Below, in pieces: positions 43,201-53,540 of a stretch of DNA of 64,000 nt. Each line of letters starts with the position of its first letter. Within the stretch, counting starts at the first letter, position 1. The DNA lies in the NCBI RefSeq assembly GCF_037893015.1, contig NC_133663.1, positions 145,432,577-145,496,576 on the forward strand, given 5' to 3'. This DNA comes from Macrotis lagotis (lineage: Eukaryota; Chordata; Mammalia; Peramelemorphia; Peramelidae). The position numbers and the translations under genes were made by a program. Under the pieces are notes generated by a model. That model saw only the letters and a program-made list of their open reading frames with translations, made no database searches and was not told where the DNA came from.

Positions 43201-43819
43201 CCTCATGTAAAATCACAATACAATACAATTTGCCTGTATGTTATGGCATATTTATTTGCAAGGGATGTCATGGTAGTCTTCAAAAAGGAAGTACAAATAA
43301 CAATCTTTATCTTAATAGGAAATCATACACTTATATGTGAGTGCTCTGTCTAAAGGATTATACATTTTGATTGCTTATACCTTGAATGCTATCCTGGAGC
43401 ATGGGGGCTATATTATTTTTTCTTCCCTACTTATTTATTTTATGATATAAAAAATCATAAAAATGGACTACTAAACTCTTTCTTTCAAATAGTTTTTATT
43501 TATGATTTCTGAAAAATAAAAGTTCTTGATAAATCCAGTTGAAACTCAATTGGAGCTACCTGACTAATTTTTTAAATGCAAATCATTGTGACTCAATAAA
43601 CTGATCAATAATTGGTCCCAGACCAAGTCTCTCTGTTGCTTATTTGAGTTTTGATGGCTCAGAGTGAGTGTGAATAAACATTGTTCTGGCTCTGTTCTCC
43701 ATTGAATACTAAACAAGCTAAGATCTGTCATGGCAATTGGGGTTCTCTCCAATATTCTGGACCTATGTTTTGAAACTGGAGGAGAGAATGAGACTGATAA
43801 CTGCTCAGTTCTACATTAT
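43201..43819. other. Unassigned interval
   Basis: AT-rich, no recognised family. 43,540-43,760 is somewhat less AT-rich. No supported gene. Confidence 0.4.
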
Positions 43820-43925
43820 TCAAATCCAGTTTACTTGAAAGTTGTGAATTGACTCTCCTGATTTCATTGGTCTCTTGGAGAAGGAAGAACTAACAACAAC
43901 AAAAAGAACAGCAACAATCAAGCTA
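43820..43925 (+). mobile_element. Long marsupial SINE 3' part
   Basis: 'attcaaatccagtttacttg', 'gaattgactctcctgatttc' and 'attggtctcttggagaagga', then an acaacaacaa tail, match the end of the long SINE family (caattcacttgcaagtcatg, cctgatgtcatggtcctctt). Diverged. Confidence 0.6.
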
Positions 43926-43950
43926 CAAAATATTAAGAATCACCACAGGG

Positions 43951-44110
43951 GACAGCTAGGTGGTGCAGTGGATAGAACACTGGCCCTGGAGTCAGGAGTA
44001 CCTGAGTTCAAATCCGGACTCAGACACTTAATAATTACCTAGCTATGTGACATTGGGCAAGCCACTTAATCCCATTGCCTTGCAAAAAAAAAAATAAAAA
44101 TAAAAATAAA
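43951..44110 (+). mobile_element. tRNA-derived SINE, complete
   Basis: 'gacagctaggtggtgcagtg' to an A-rich (aaaaataaaaataaaa) tail. Perfect 15-bp duplication agaatcaccacaggg at 43,936-43,950 and 44,111-44,125. Young copy. Confidence 0.95.
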
Positions 44111-44125
44111 AGAATCACCACAGGG

Positions 44126-45067
44126 TTATCCTTTTTTATGACTGGTCAATCTGAAAAAAGCCACTGAACCTAATTAGTTTAATTTTAACAAATTGTTTTA
44201 ATTACAGAAAAACTCTTTTGATTTGATCTATTTCCATGTAAAAGAAAGAGTTAGTTCCACCTGAAAAACTGTCTTGGATGTGTAAGCTACTACTTTAGAG
44301 AATTTCTCTTATTATTGTTTATCCCAGCTTCACCCTCTGCATTATGAATTTTATATTATCTTTGAAAATTTTGCTAAAATTCTGTCATGTTTATCTGATT
44401 GCCTCTCCATTTTGCCATATTACTTCTTTTGGATGGCATTTTTGATGATGTTTTGTTTTCTTATTCATTCATGATTGCCATAGTTTTCAGGGATTTCTTA
44501 TCTAATTTCAATACTCAGGTACAAAAGCATATTCACTAATCATGTTCCTTGCAAATTTAATTATATTTGTTGTTGTTATTCTGGTTTTATTTTTTACTTA
44601 TTTTAACTTTGTTGTCTTAAATCCTTTCTTGAAAAGGGTAGAAAATAAATCACAAATAAATTGTCTTTATTTGCTAATGTAATTGAAAATTTCCAGTGAA
44701 CTAAGATAATTTTGCCTTTTCTAAAGCATGAGCAATTTTAACTTTCAATCTCTTATCTCATCATTATTGTAATTATTTGAGCTCCCATTCACTACCTCAC
44801 CGAGTTTCACATTCTTCCTCTTTGCCACTTTCTTGCAATAGTAAGGTTATTCTAAAGCCCTGAAAATGAGCACTACATCTTCTCCAGGTAAGTTAGGTTT
44901 CTTTTCTTTTGTTCAAATAGAACATTCAGAAAAAAAATACAAGCTGACTTCTTATTCGTTTTTTTCCTTCTTTATTTAATCCTAAGTGTAAGGACAAATA
45001 TGATGACATATTTGATGTCACCCCTACATATGACATATGATGACACCCCTACTATTGTTACTATTTT
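44126..45067. other. Unassigned AT-rich interval
   Basis: About 940 bp without recognised genes or repeats. Short direct repeats near 45,003-45,050 (acatatgatgaca and cacccctac) look like local slippage. Confidence 0.45.
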
Positions 45068-45249
45068 ATTTATTTATTTATTTTTTATTTTATTTTTTCC
45101 TTTTTGTTGGTTTTTGAAGGGCAGTGGGGTTGGGGTGGCTTGCATGTCACACAGCTGGGTGATTGTTGGGTGTAGGGGGCCAGAAGATATGGGCTTGGGT
45201 GCTCATGGCTCCAGGGTTGGTGCTCTGTCCATTGCACCACCTGGCCATA
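45068..45249 (-). mobile_element. tRNA-derived SINE, strongly diverged
   Basis: (TTTA) tract, 'gaagggcagtggggttgggg', 'cacacagctgggtgattgtt' and head 'cattgcaccacctggccata'. Many A-to-G-type differences on the plus strand compared with other copies (gattgttgggtgtagggggc for aattattaagtgtctgaggc). Flanks share roughly cctactattgttactattt / cctacaattattactattat. Confidence 0.8.
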
Positions 45250-45504
45250 CCTACAATTATTACTATTATTTTTTTTTATTTTAATTTGTTTCTCTCCACT
45301 TTATTGCTCAAGCCAGTCTAAATTTTTCAGGGGAGGAGGTATTTTGTTTACTCTTAAACAAGAATATTTTATTAATGTGTAAAAAGCATTATTTGTACAA
45401 AAAGAGAATAAAAAAATATTAAGTATAAAAAAGAAAATATAATAAAGTAACTGCAAAAAGTAAATTGTACTAAAAGAAACAAGGAGTAAGAATAATTCAG
45501 AGAA

Positions 45505-45649
45505 ACATGGTAAGGCATACAAATTGAGGTAGAGTGAGGTAAGCAGAATCAGAAAACTTTATATATATATGTTTGTGTCTATATATATATATATACACAT
45601 ATATGTTTTTATCTATATATCCATATGTGGGCATATATATGTATATATT

Positions 45650-45747
<98 letters not shown>

Positions 45748-46040
45748 ATAATATTGTAAATCCTAAGACTAAAAAGCAGCTAAACACTGGGTAATTAAAA
45801 TCCAAGATGAGAAAATGTACCTCCTTTTCACTGCAGGGGTGGAGGACAACAGGTGTGTATTATTGCACATGTTCATGTGTTGGCTTTTTCTGAATTTTTT
45901 TTTTTTAAAATTGTTACAAGGGACAACTTGCTGTGTAGAAAAGGGCCAGGGGGAAGGATATGTTTGGGAGTGAATGTGATATTAAAAACTAAAAGGCATC
46001 AATAAAAAAACAATAATAAAAGTCAAAACAGAAAAAAAAG
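45505..46040 (+). mobile_element. L1 3' end, plus strand, 5'-truncated
   Basis: 'attgaggtagagtgaggtaa' and 'gcagaatcagaaaac' correspond to the L1 words 'gatgcagagtgaggtgagca' and 'gaaccagaag'. 3' UTR words follow ('cacatgttcatgtgttggct', 'attgttacaagggacaactt', 'tgggagtgaatgtgatatta') and a polyadenylation-like caataaaa tail. The long AT/AG tract at 45,560-45,744 lies inside it. Confidence 0.65.
45560..45744. repeat. Compound (AT)n / (AG)n microsatellite
   Basis: AT-rich (TATATG) repeats to about 45,699, then a (AG)n tract at 45,700-45,744. Open frames reading Ile-Tyr or Arg-Glu repeats here are artefacts. Confidence 0.95.
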
Positions 46041-46323
46041 AAAATTTTTGTGGTCTAACTCAGGATATTTGCAACATTTATAATGCTCTTTCTCTGGGAA
46101 AATGCATTTCAAACTCCAAATAACCAATTGACAAATAACTCTTTAGTACACAAGCTATTATTTGTTGCTTGATAACATTCATAAATATATATGAATTACT
46201 CACTGACTATATATTTGCACATTTATTTTATTATAACTGATCAAGACAGCTTGCAGCTCTTTCTTTTTATTTTCTATCAATATATAACTAGTGACCTTTA
46301 CTTTTTAAGTTCCCACGTTTATT
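46041..46323. other. Unassigned AT-rich interval
   Basis: Nothing recognised. Confidence 0.4.
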
Positions 46324-46420
46324 AAGATAGAATGTTGGGAGCACAGAACCAAGATGGCAACATGAAGCCAAGAGTTCTCAGAAGCTCTTCTCCCCCACCA
46401 AAAGAACCCTCCAAAATCAT

Positions 46421-47880
46421 AAAATTATGACTAAAACCAAATTCTAGAGGGGACAGAACACATTTAAAGACTAATTGAAGCAATTTTCTATCCAAAGATG
46501 GTTTGATGGATCTGCAGGAAAGGTCCATTTCATCGGGACTATGACTGGAAGGAGCTATAGAGCATCCAGGGTTGTGCTTGAGAAAAACCAACTCCAGGCT
46601 TCTGGGAAGAATTCATGGGGCTCCAGAGTCCCTGGGAGTGCCTGGGTCCATTGCAAGGGGAGAAGTTTGCAGACCTCTTGGCCTGAGGATCACTAGGGAT
46701 AGCTTGGAGGGCTGGTGGGAGAACTCTGACACAACAGAGTAAGCACAGAGCCAAGATCAATGCCTGCCTCACTGTAGCCACAGGAACCAACCGAACCACG
46801 CAATAGTTGTTTCCAGAGAACTCAGTCCACAGATGGAAAGGGGGTGGAGAGAGATTGAAGAATTCTCTCTGAAATCCCTGGGGCAGGACACTATTGTCTT
46901 TGTCCATACTCATATCTAGATCCTGGTCTGAGCCTGCATATCACAGAAAAGCAGGGACCCTCCTCACAGGACCAGAGCAGAGGGGAAGGCTTGTGAACAT
47001 CCACACACCAGAGCACAGGCCAGCAGTCCAGTCAGAGTCTCTCATAAGAAAATGGAGGAATTCTTGGGCAGGTTTGCCAATAAACCCCAAAAGATTTAGA
47101 AATACAGTAAATAAAGTCATAAATTAAGGAAATGAGAAAAAAACTGAAAAAAGAATTTGAACATTGAAAATTATTTTGGTCTCATGAAGGATCAAAATAC
47201 TTATTCAGAAGGTGACAGTCAAAGCTTCAGTATCAAAAGGATCCAAGAAAGTCAGGAATTGGTCTCAGACTATGACAATACAGAAAAAAAGACTTTGGAA
47301 ACCAAGTAAGGTAGGATGATGAAAAATTGAGAAGAGAAATGAGAGCGATGCAGGAAAATCAGGAAAACCAAGTCAACAGCTTGGTGAAGGAGATACAAAG
47401 AAAAATTGAAGAAAATAACATCTTAAAAACCAGTTTAGGTCAAGTGAATAAAGCAATCCAAAAAGTTAATGAGGAAAAGAATGCCCTAAAAAGTAGAATT
47501 GGCAAATTGGAAAAGGAGTTAAAAAACTTCTATAAAGAAAATTATGACTCCAACCAAATTCTTGAGGGGTAGAATAAGTGGCATAGTGCATAGAACACCA
47601 GCCCTGGAGTCAGAAGTACCTGAGCTCAAATCTGGACTCAGACATTTATAATAATTACCTAGCTGTGTGATCATGGGCAAGTCATTTAACCCCATTGCAA
47701 AAAAAAACCCTAAAAAGAATAAGTGAAGCAATTCTGTAGCCTAGGTTTGGTGGATCCTCAGAGAAGTTCTATTGGATAGAGCTGTAGAGCATTCATCTGT
47801 GCTGTGCTTGAATAATGCAACTCCAGCCTTCCAGGAATAACTCAATGGGCTCCAGGGTCCCCAACTCTTTCAATTGTAGA
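46421..47880 (+). repeat. Partial 5' UTR duplication inside HAL1-like element
   Basis: The 5' UTR stretch at 46,421-46,640 (aaattatgac..ccaaattct, gaagcaatt, tttgatggatc, gagcatccaggg, ggctccagagtccc) recurs at about 47,540-47,865 (aattatgactcc, gaagcaattctg, tttggtggatcc, gagcattcatct, ggctccagggtccc), after ORF1 coiled-coil sequence. The second copy then runs into further ORF1 sequence. A SINE was later inserted in the second copy. Confidence 0.75.
47581..47715 (+). mobile_element. tRNA-derived SINE in HAL1-like element
   Basis: 'gcatagtgcatagaacacca' to 'ccccattgcaaaaaaaaacc'. 10-bp duplication agaataagtg at 47,571-47,580 and 47,716-47,725. The first bases of the head are missing. Confidence 0.9.
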
Positions 47881-48436
47881 ATGTAAGCAAAAGGAAGCTG
47901 ATGACTTTGTGAAAAATCAAGAAACAATAATACAAAGCCAAAGCATGAAGAACTATAAGAGAAGGTGAAATATTACATTGGAAAAACAACTCATATGGAA
48001 ATCGGTTCCAGAAGAGAAAATTTTAAAATTATTGGGCTACCTGAAAGTCATGACCAGGAAAAGAGCTTAGCCTCCATTTTTTGAGAAATAATCCAGTAAA
48101 ATTTCCCTGAGATCCTAGAAGCAGAGGGTAAAATAGAAAGTGAGGGAATCCATGGATCAGTTCCCAGAAAAGATCCCCACCCAAAAAACCTACCAGGAAT
48201 ATTATAGTCAACTTTTAGAATTCCCAAAAGAAAGACAAAATGCAACTAGCAGCCAGAAAGAAGCAATTCAATTACTGTGGCACTACAGTCAGGATTACAT
48301 AGGATTTGACTGCCTCTATATTAAGGGTTCATAGGTCTTAGAATATGATATTCTGGAATGCAAAAGATCTTGGATTACAAACAAAAAATCAACTACCCAG
48401 CAAAACTGAACATCCTCTTTCAGGGGAAAAGATGGA

Positions 48437-48594
48437 ATTTTTTTTTCTTTTTAGATTTTTCAAGGCAATGGTGTTAAGTGGCTTGCCCAAGGCCACACAG
48501 CTAGGTAATTATTAATTGTCTGACATCAGATTTGAACCCAGGTACTCCTGACTCCAAGGCCAGTACTCTATCCACTGCGCCACTTAGCTGCCCT
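48437..48594 (-). mobile_element. tRNA-derived SINE in HAL1-like ORF1
   Basis: T-tract, 'caaggcaatggtgttaagtg' and head 'actgcgccacttagctgccc'. 11-bp duplication gaaaagatgga at 48,426-48,436 and 48,595-48,605. It splits the GKRW region of ORF1. Confidence 0.93.
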
Positions 48595-48855
48595 GAAAAG
48601 ATGGACTTTCAATGAAACAAGGGACTTTCAGATTTTCCTGTTGATATAAACAGAGCTGAATAGAAAGTTTGACCATCATAGAAAGGGTGGATGGGAAGAG
48701 CAAATTATGAAGGATTTAGTGATGCTGAATTGCATGTATTCCTGCATGGGAAGAAGATATGTTAACTCATATGAACCTTCTCATTTATAAGAGTATTTAG
48801 AAGGAACATATTGAGACAAGGCACAGGAGGGAGCTGAATATAATGGTATAATATA

Positions 48856-49163
48856 AAGTTTATCCTTTATTTCAAAGAAGACCACAACATCAGGGAGGTG
48901 ATACCATGACACATGAATTGGATTTGAGTGAGGGGCTGCTGTGCTAAGTCACCAACCTCACTTTATCTTCCAGAGCCATCTGGGTACAATGGCCAGATGT
49001 TAAACAGGATGACTGGAGACAGCCTTGGCTGTAGGGTAATCAGGGCTAAGTGACTTGTCCAAGGTCACACATCTAGTAAGTGACAAATGTGAGGCTGGAT
49101 TCAAACTCTTGTCCTCCTGAATCCAAGGCTAGAGCTCTATCCACTGTACCACCTAGGTGCCCT
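48856..49163 (-). mobile_element. Long (~308 bp) marsupial SINE, complete
   Basis: In minus sense: tRNA-like head (aggtggtacagtggatagag) and middle (acttagccctgattacccta). The 3' part follows (agtcatcctgtttaacatct, ccagatggctctggaagata, ccaattcatgtgtcatggta) and ends near 'gttgtggtcttctttg'. Perfect 14-bp duplication aatggtataatata at 48,842-48,855 and 49,164-49,177. It shares its head with the short SINE but has a different, longer body. Confidence 0.85.
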
Positions 49164-49929
49164 AATGGTATAATATAGTATAAAAATGGAGTCAATGGGT
49201 GAAAAAGGAACGTACTTGTAGAAATGGAAAGAAGATGCAGAATGGGCTAAGATATTTCATGTAAGAGTCAAGAAAAAGCTTTTGCAATGGAGTGGACTGG
49301 GGTAAGGTGAGGAGGAAAGAGTGAGCCTTCATTCTCAGAAGAAATGGCTAAGAAAGGAAATAACATACACACTCAAAAGGGTATAGAAAGGTATCTTACC
49401 CTAGAGGAAAAAGTAGAGGAAAGGGATTGAAGAAGGGGGGCACAGAGAGGAGAAGATGGTGAAGATGATAGGAGAGGGAAGATCATGGGAGAGGGTAGTC
49501 AAGTTCAATATACTTCTGAGGAGAAAGAGGGTTAAAAGAGAAAGAGAATAAAATAATTGAAAGTGTGGAGGAAGATAATGGACAGAAATACGGTTAACCA
49601 TAACAATTGTGAGAAAAAATATTGAAGCAACATCTATGATGGACATAAGATAAAGAATGCAACCTATCTCAGACACAAATCTGAAGGTATCTGAACACAG
49701 ACTGAAGAGGTTTCTCTATATTTTTTGGGGGGGAAGGGTTTATGTCTACTTTCACAAGTTTAGTGGAGTAATGTGAAAATTTTTAAACAAACCATTTAAA
49801 AAAAAACAAAAAAGACAGAATTTTGAAAGGTAATGAGATCATCAGGAATCAAATCCTTCTTTTTTGGATTTACATTACCCAGTCAGTCATAGACAAATGC
49901 TTTGGCAAAAATCAATAAAAACATTCACT

Positions 49930-50086
49930 TCTTTTTTTTTCTTTTTTATTGCAAGGCAATGGGATTTAAGTGACTTGCCCAAGACCACACAGCAAGGTAA
50001 TTATTAAGTGTCTGAGCTCAGATTTGAACTCATGTCCTCCTGATTGCAGGGCCACTGCTCTACTCACTGTGACACCTAGCTTCCCC
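49930..50086 (-). mobile_element. tRNA-derived SINE, complete
   Basis: T-rich tract, 'attgcaaggcaatgggattt' and head 'gtgacacctagcttcccc'. Flanks weakly alike (atcaataaaaacatt / ataagaattaaaacatt). Confidence 0.88.
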
Positions 50087-50403
50087 TGATCTATAAGAAT
50101 TAAAACATTATTTTCTTTCTATTTTAAAGTAATATTCTGTTGCTTTTCATTAAATATGAACTTCCTGAAAATAATATTTTATTGAAACTTCCTTGTCATC
50201 TAACAATTTTTGCGTTGTTTCTCCCTTTCTTGCCATTCTTCATCATAGGAGGAATGAGTATAAGGGAGAAGATATAAAATTCAAATAGGTAATTTTTTTA
50301 GAATTAGTTATTGTATAAAATTCATCAAAATGTGGCATTTGGCTGAAATTGCCTTAGAATTCTTAGATTATATGCATCTTTCATTGGCTTTCACACTTCA
50401 GTG
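50087..50403. other. Unassigned AT-rich interval
   Basis: Nothing recognised. Confidence 0.4.
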
Positions 50404-50411
50404 ACCAAGAA

Positions 50412-50704
50412 TGATGATGATGTTTGTCATGCATTCTCAAAAAAGACATCAGGGGAGGTGCCATCGTTACTAGTACATGAATTGCATTTGAGTGAGAGAG
50501 AGGTATGCTAAGTCATCAGCTTCACTTTCTTCTCCAGAGCCATCTGAGTCCAGTGGCCAAATGTCAATCAGGATGACTGAAGATGATCCTGGATTTGAAG
50601 AAATGAGGGTTAAGTGACTTGTACAGTTACTAAGTATCTAATGTCTGACACTGGATTTAAACTCCTGTCCTCCTGATTCTAAGGCCAGTGCTCCATCCTT
50701 TGTG
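50412..50704 (-). mobile_element. Long marsupial SINE, complete
   Basis: Same order as the copy at 48,856: 'aaaaagacatcaggggaggt', 'agtacatgaattgcatttga', 'agccatctgagtccagtggc' and 'atcaggatgactgaagatga', with head 'agtgctccatcctttgtg'. Possible 8-bp duplication ccaagaat at 50,404-50,411 and 50,705-50,712. Confidence 0.8.
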
Positions 50705-50712
50705 CCAAGAAT

Positions 50713-51100
50713 AATTGAAATTATACTGCTGAAGTTATTCAATAATAAGTTTTGGACTATCTTTACTTCCTGTATACTATTTGAAATATATCTATCTTCT
50801 TACATAGCTATATATGCCTCTATGTTTTATTTAAATGAAATCAAACTGTTAGTTGCACAATTTGTGTAGGAAATAATTGAGTAGCAATTCTGTTTCTATC
50901 TAGCTGCTTGTTTTACTACAAATCAGAATTTCCTGGATTCACCTTCTCTTTTGCTTTCCTTTTCTTTATATTGAAGAATATAATGCTTGATCTGATTTTT
51001 CAAATTCCATTGATGACAAATGTCAGTATGAATAAGCTCAATAAAGATATTTTACTATGGTGGACACATACACCATATACAGACATCTACTTATATACAC
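50713..51100. other. Unassigned AT-rich interval
   Basis: No recognised gene or repeat. Confidence 0.4.
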
Positions 51101-51226
51101 ATACAAATACTTATATACACATATACACAGATATATATATATATATGTATATATATACATATATATATCCATATATGCACACACATAAACACATTCAAAA
51201 ATTTCATATGCATACACATGAACTTT

Positions 51227-51278
<52 letters not shown>

Positions 51279-51282
51279 CACA
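51101..51282. repeat. Compound (TA)n / (CA)n microsatellite
   Basis: Mixed TATACACA repeats, (TA)n at 51,131-51,170, pure (CA)n at about 51,230-51,263, then (TA)n again. Tyr/Ile/His/Thr-rich open frames on both strands come from this repeat and are not genes. Confidence 0.93.
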
Positions 51283-52084
51283 TAATGCATGGAAGTAGAG
51301 TTGAGCATAGCTGTATTTATAAATTTATGCACATGGGTATATATGTATATGTCTGCAGGCATCTATATGTATACATGAAAATAGGCTAAGCTATATTATT
51401 TTTGTAATCTACAGAATCATTTCCTACCTAAAATCACTCCCTCTTACTCACACACACATACACATAAAAACCAGGCAATTCTGTATCATATAATTCATGG
51501 CAGTCTTTTGTATTTAATTTTGTCTTTTGATCATTAATGTCAATATAAGGTCTTTTCAACATTATCTTACAGTAAGATTTGAGCAAATATCTCTTAAATA
51601 TTTAGCAGTATGAGTTCCAAAATTCTTATCATCCAATAGTTAGCAAGTGTTATTTACACAAAGAATATCTGTAATTCAGAATATGATACTCAACAATGTA
51701 TTGTCACATTTATTTATTTGAATTTTACATTAATTTGAATAAAATAACACCAGTTAAGTGATTCTTTCTAAGACAATCAAATATAATTGGTCCTATTTTC
51801 CATTCAGGTGACTTCATTTTGTTTTTTCCTGGAATTAGCTGAATTTATACTCAAAAACTGATAAATAAGTGAAAATTGAAGTACTAGAGGTCGAGGAATA
51901 GATGATGGAAATTTTCCCAAATTATTTTATCATCAAACAATTTCAGACACCCTGATATTTATATCTTAAAGGATATTGTTATCTTATGTTGGAATATTCA
52001 ACTTATAGTCAGGCTTCTTAGATAACATTCAATTTTGATATATGCATATCTTGGAAATAAATGCAAAGGAAATCAGATTGACTT
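51283..52084. other. Unassigned AT-rich interval
   Basis: About 800 bp with no recognised gene or repeat. Confidence 0.45.
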
Positions 52085-52195
52085 CTGTTGGGAGAAGGGG
52101 AGGAGGGAAAGGAGAGGGGGGGAATTGTTAAATACAAAATGATTGGTAGAAACTACTAATGTATATAATTGGAAAATAAAATATATTAAAAAAGG
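52085..52195 (+). mobile_element. L1-type 3' end, heavily 5'-truncated
   Basis: A purine-rich run (gggagaaggggaggagggaa) followed by 'aaatacaaaatgattggtag', an aataaaa signal and an A-rich tail. This resembles the 3' UTR end of marsupial L1 copies such as 58,820-58,893. Only about 110 bp survive. Confidence 0.45.
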
Positions 52196-52380
52196 AACTA
52201 CATGCTAGAGGTATGTTTATAAATGTAATAATATTTGTAATAAAACTGAAATTCTGAATACAGATTGAGTAGCAATTCTGTTTAAAAATATATGAATTAT
52301 ACAGAAGTATAAATGAATACATTGTGAACTCCAATTGAAGTATAAATGAATAAAGTGTGAGTTCCAATTGAACCCTTTTT

Positions 52381-52520
52381 TGTATGTTTTTGTTTTTGCA
52401 TGGCAATGGGGTTAAGGTTAATTTGCCCAAGGACACACAACTAAGTAATTATTAAATGTCTGAGTTCAAATTTGAACTCAGGTCCTCCTGGCTCCAGAAT
52501 GGGTATGTCACCTAGCTACC
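52381..52520 (-). mobile_element. tRNA-derived SINE
   Basis: 'gtttttgcatggcaatgggg', 'ctaagtaattattaaatgtc', and a shortened head 'gtcacctagctacc'. Imperfect duplication tccaattgaacccttttt (from 52,363) and tccaactgaactttttt (from 52,521). Confidence 0.85.
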
Positions 52521-52533
52521 TCCAACTGAACTT

Positions 52534-52688
52534 TTTTTTTTTTTTTAAATAAAGCAAAAATTTATTAAAGAGTTTACAAGACTTAGGAGGGCCTGAGGAG
52601 AGAGTGAGAGGGAGGAGAGAGAGAGAAAGAGAAAGAGAGAGAAGCAGTATTGGCTGGGCCATTGTCAGAGAAGACTGAGGCGGGACCC
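52534..52688 (-). mobile_element. Short polyadenylated insert of unknown source
   Basis: The T-tract on the left, then (minus sense) a 3' end reading ctttaataaatttttgcttt plus A-tail, preceded by a (TCTCTT)-rich stretch and 'ctgacaatggcccagccaat'. It lies between two copies of ccaactgaac, at 52,522-52,531 and 52,689-52,698. So it is a retroposed RNA end of about 155 bp. The CT-rich stretch followed by AATAAA recalls the end of a retroviral LTR transcript (as in the solo LTR at 57,968), but this is not proven. Confidence 0.6.
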
Positions 52689-52698
52689 CCAACTGAAC

Positions 52699-53088
52699 AC
52701 TTTTCAACATTTAATTCATTCAAGGGTTTCTCTCCAATATAAATTCACTTGGTGTTTTTGCTCTGTCTGAATCCTTTCTAACATTCACTACATTTATAGA
52801 GTAGTGAGAGGTATGAGGGAGAGAAGGAGGGAAGACTTATTTTCCTCAGAGAGAAGACTCAGCTAAAATATGATGGTTTTCCTTGTGGTTAAAAACAAAT
52901 AGCTCTAACAACCCATTAAATTTTAGTGCTCCCAAGTGACCCAAACTGCCACTTACTCTACCCTTTCAGTTATGATAATAAGAATTTTTAAACATACAAT
53001 GCTATTTAAATCCATTATGTGCTTAACTCACCATAATATGTATAATTTTCAATCAATGAGTTACCTCCTGCAATTTTTTTTCATACAT

Positions 53089-53092
<4 letters not shown>
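52699..53092. other. Unassigned interval
   Basis: About 390 bp, no recognised gene or repeat. Confidence 0.4.

Positions 53093-53122
<30 letters not shown>
53093..53122. repeat. (GT)n microsatellite
   Basis: 30 bp of GT repeats. Confidence 0.95.
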
Positions 53123-53124
<2 letters not shown>

Positions 53125-53144
53125 TATAGATAGCTAGATAGAAA

Positions 53145-53540
53145 GTTCCAGGTTCAAGATGGTGAAGGAAATAAAAGATTCCTTTATTTCTCCCATTTTC
53201 ACTCTCCAAATAGCCTAGAATAGCAGACCCAACAAAAAGATAAAGTGAAACAATATTTCAGACCAAGAAACTAGGAAGACTGACAGCAAGGGTTTGTCTC
53301 ACTTGGGTAAAAGGGGAAATATGACAGGAAGTGCCTCCAAAAGACAGCAGGGATACTTACATTAGCGAAACAGTGGTAGATCCTGAGTTCCAGTGCAGTG
53401 AAGCAGGAAAGTACAAAGACTGGGTCCTCCTCATGCCTCAGCATAACAAAAGAAATGGGTAGACTTCTACCCTGAGAATTACCTGTGCCTTAGCTTAAAA
53501 CTGGACAAATGAAATAACTAATTATCACTAGCCTTTATTT
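53145..53540 (+). mobile_element. Possible L1/HAL1-type 5' UTR fragment
   Basis: Starts 'gttccaggttcaagatggtg', similar to the agccaagatgg-type 5' ends of nearby L1 and HAL1-like elements. GC-richer leader-like sequence follows to about 53,500. No ORF1 follows; instead a minus-strand L1 piece begins. Confidence 0.35.

Larger units (their letters stand above)
46337..49811 (+). mobile_element. HAL1-like half-L1, plus strand, with three SINEs
   Basis: Starts gggagcacagaaccaagatg (L1-like 5' end). A GC-richer 5' UTR runs to about 47,140. The ORF1 coiled coil lies at 47,327-47,570 (MRREMRAMQENQENQVNSLV). ORF1 C-terminal domain, decayed, runs from about 48,160 to 48,660, including words for NYPAKLNILFQGKR split by a SINE. 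A purine-rich 3' UTR (49,200-49,560) ends near 'aagataaagaatgcaaccta'. No ORF2 is present. Flanks share an imperfect 13-bp duplication, aagatagaatgtt (46,324-46,336) and aagacagaatttt (49,812-49,824). Without the SINEs it is about 2.87 kb. Part of the 5' UTR appears twice. Confidence 0.75.

Noticed and set aside
45497-45794. Tyr/Ile and Arg/Glu repeat proteins
   Set aside because: Translations of (AT)n and (AG)n microsatellites.
46539-46913. 124-codon minus-strand frame as a gene
   Set aside because: Antisense to the GC-richer 5' UTR of a HAL1-like element, with no domain or conservation visible.
51038-51285. Long Thr/His/Tyr-rich frames on both strands
   Set aside because: Translations of (CA)n/(TA)n repeats.
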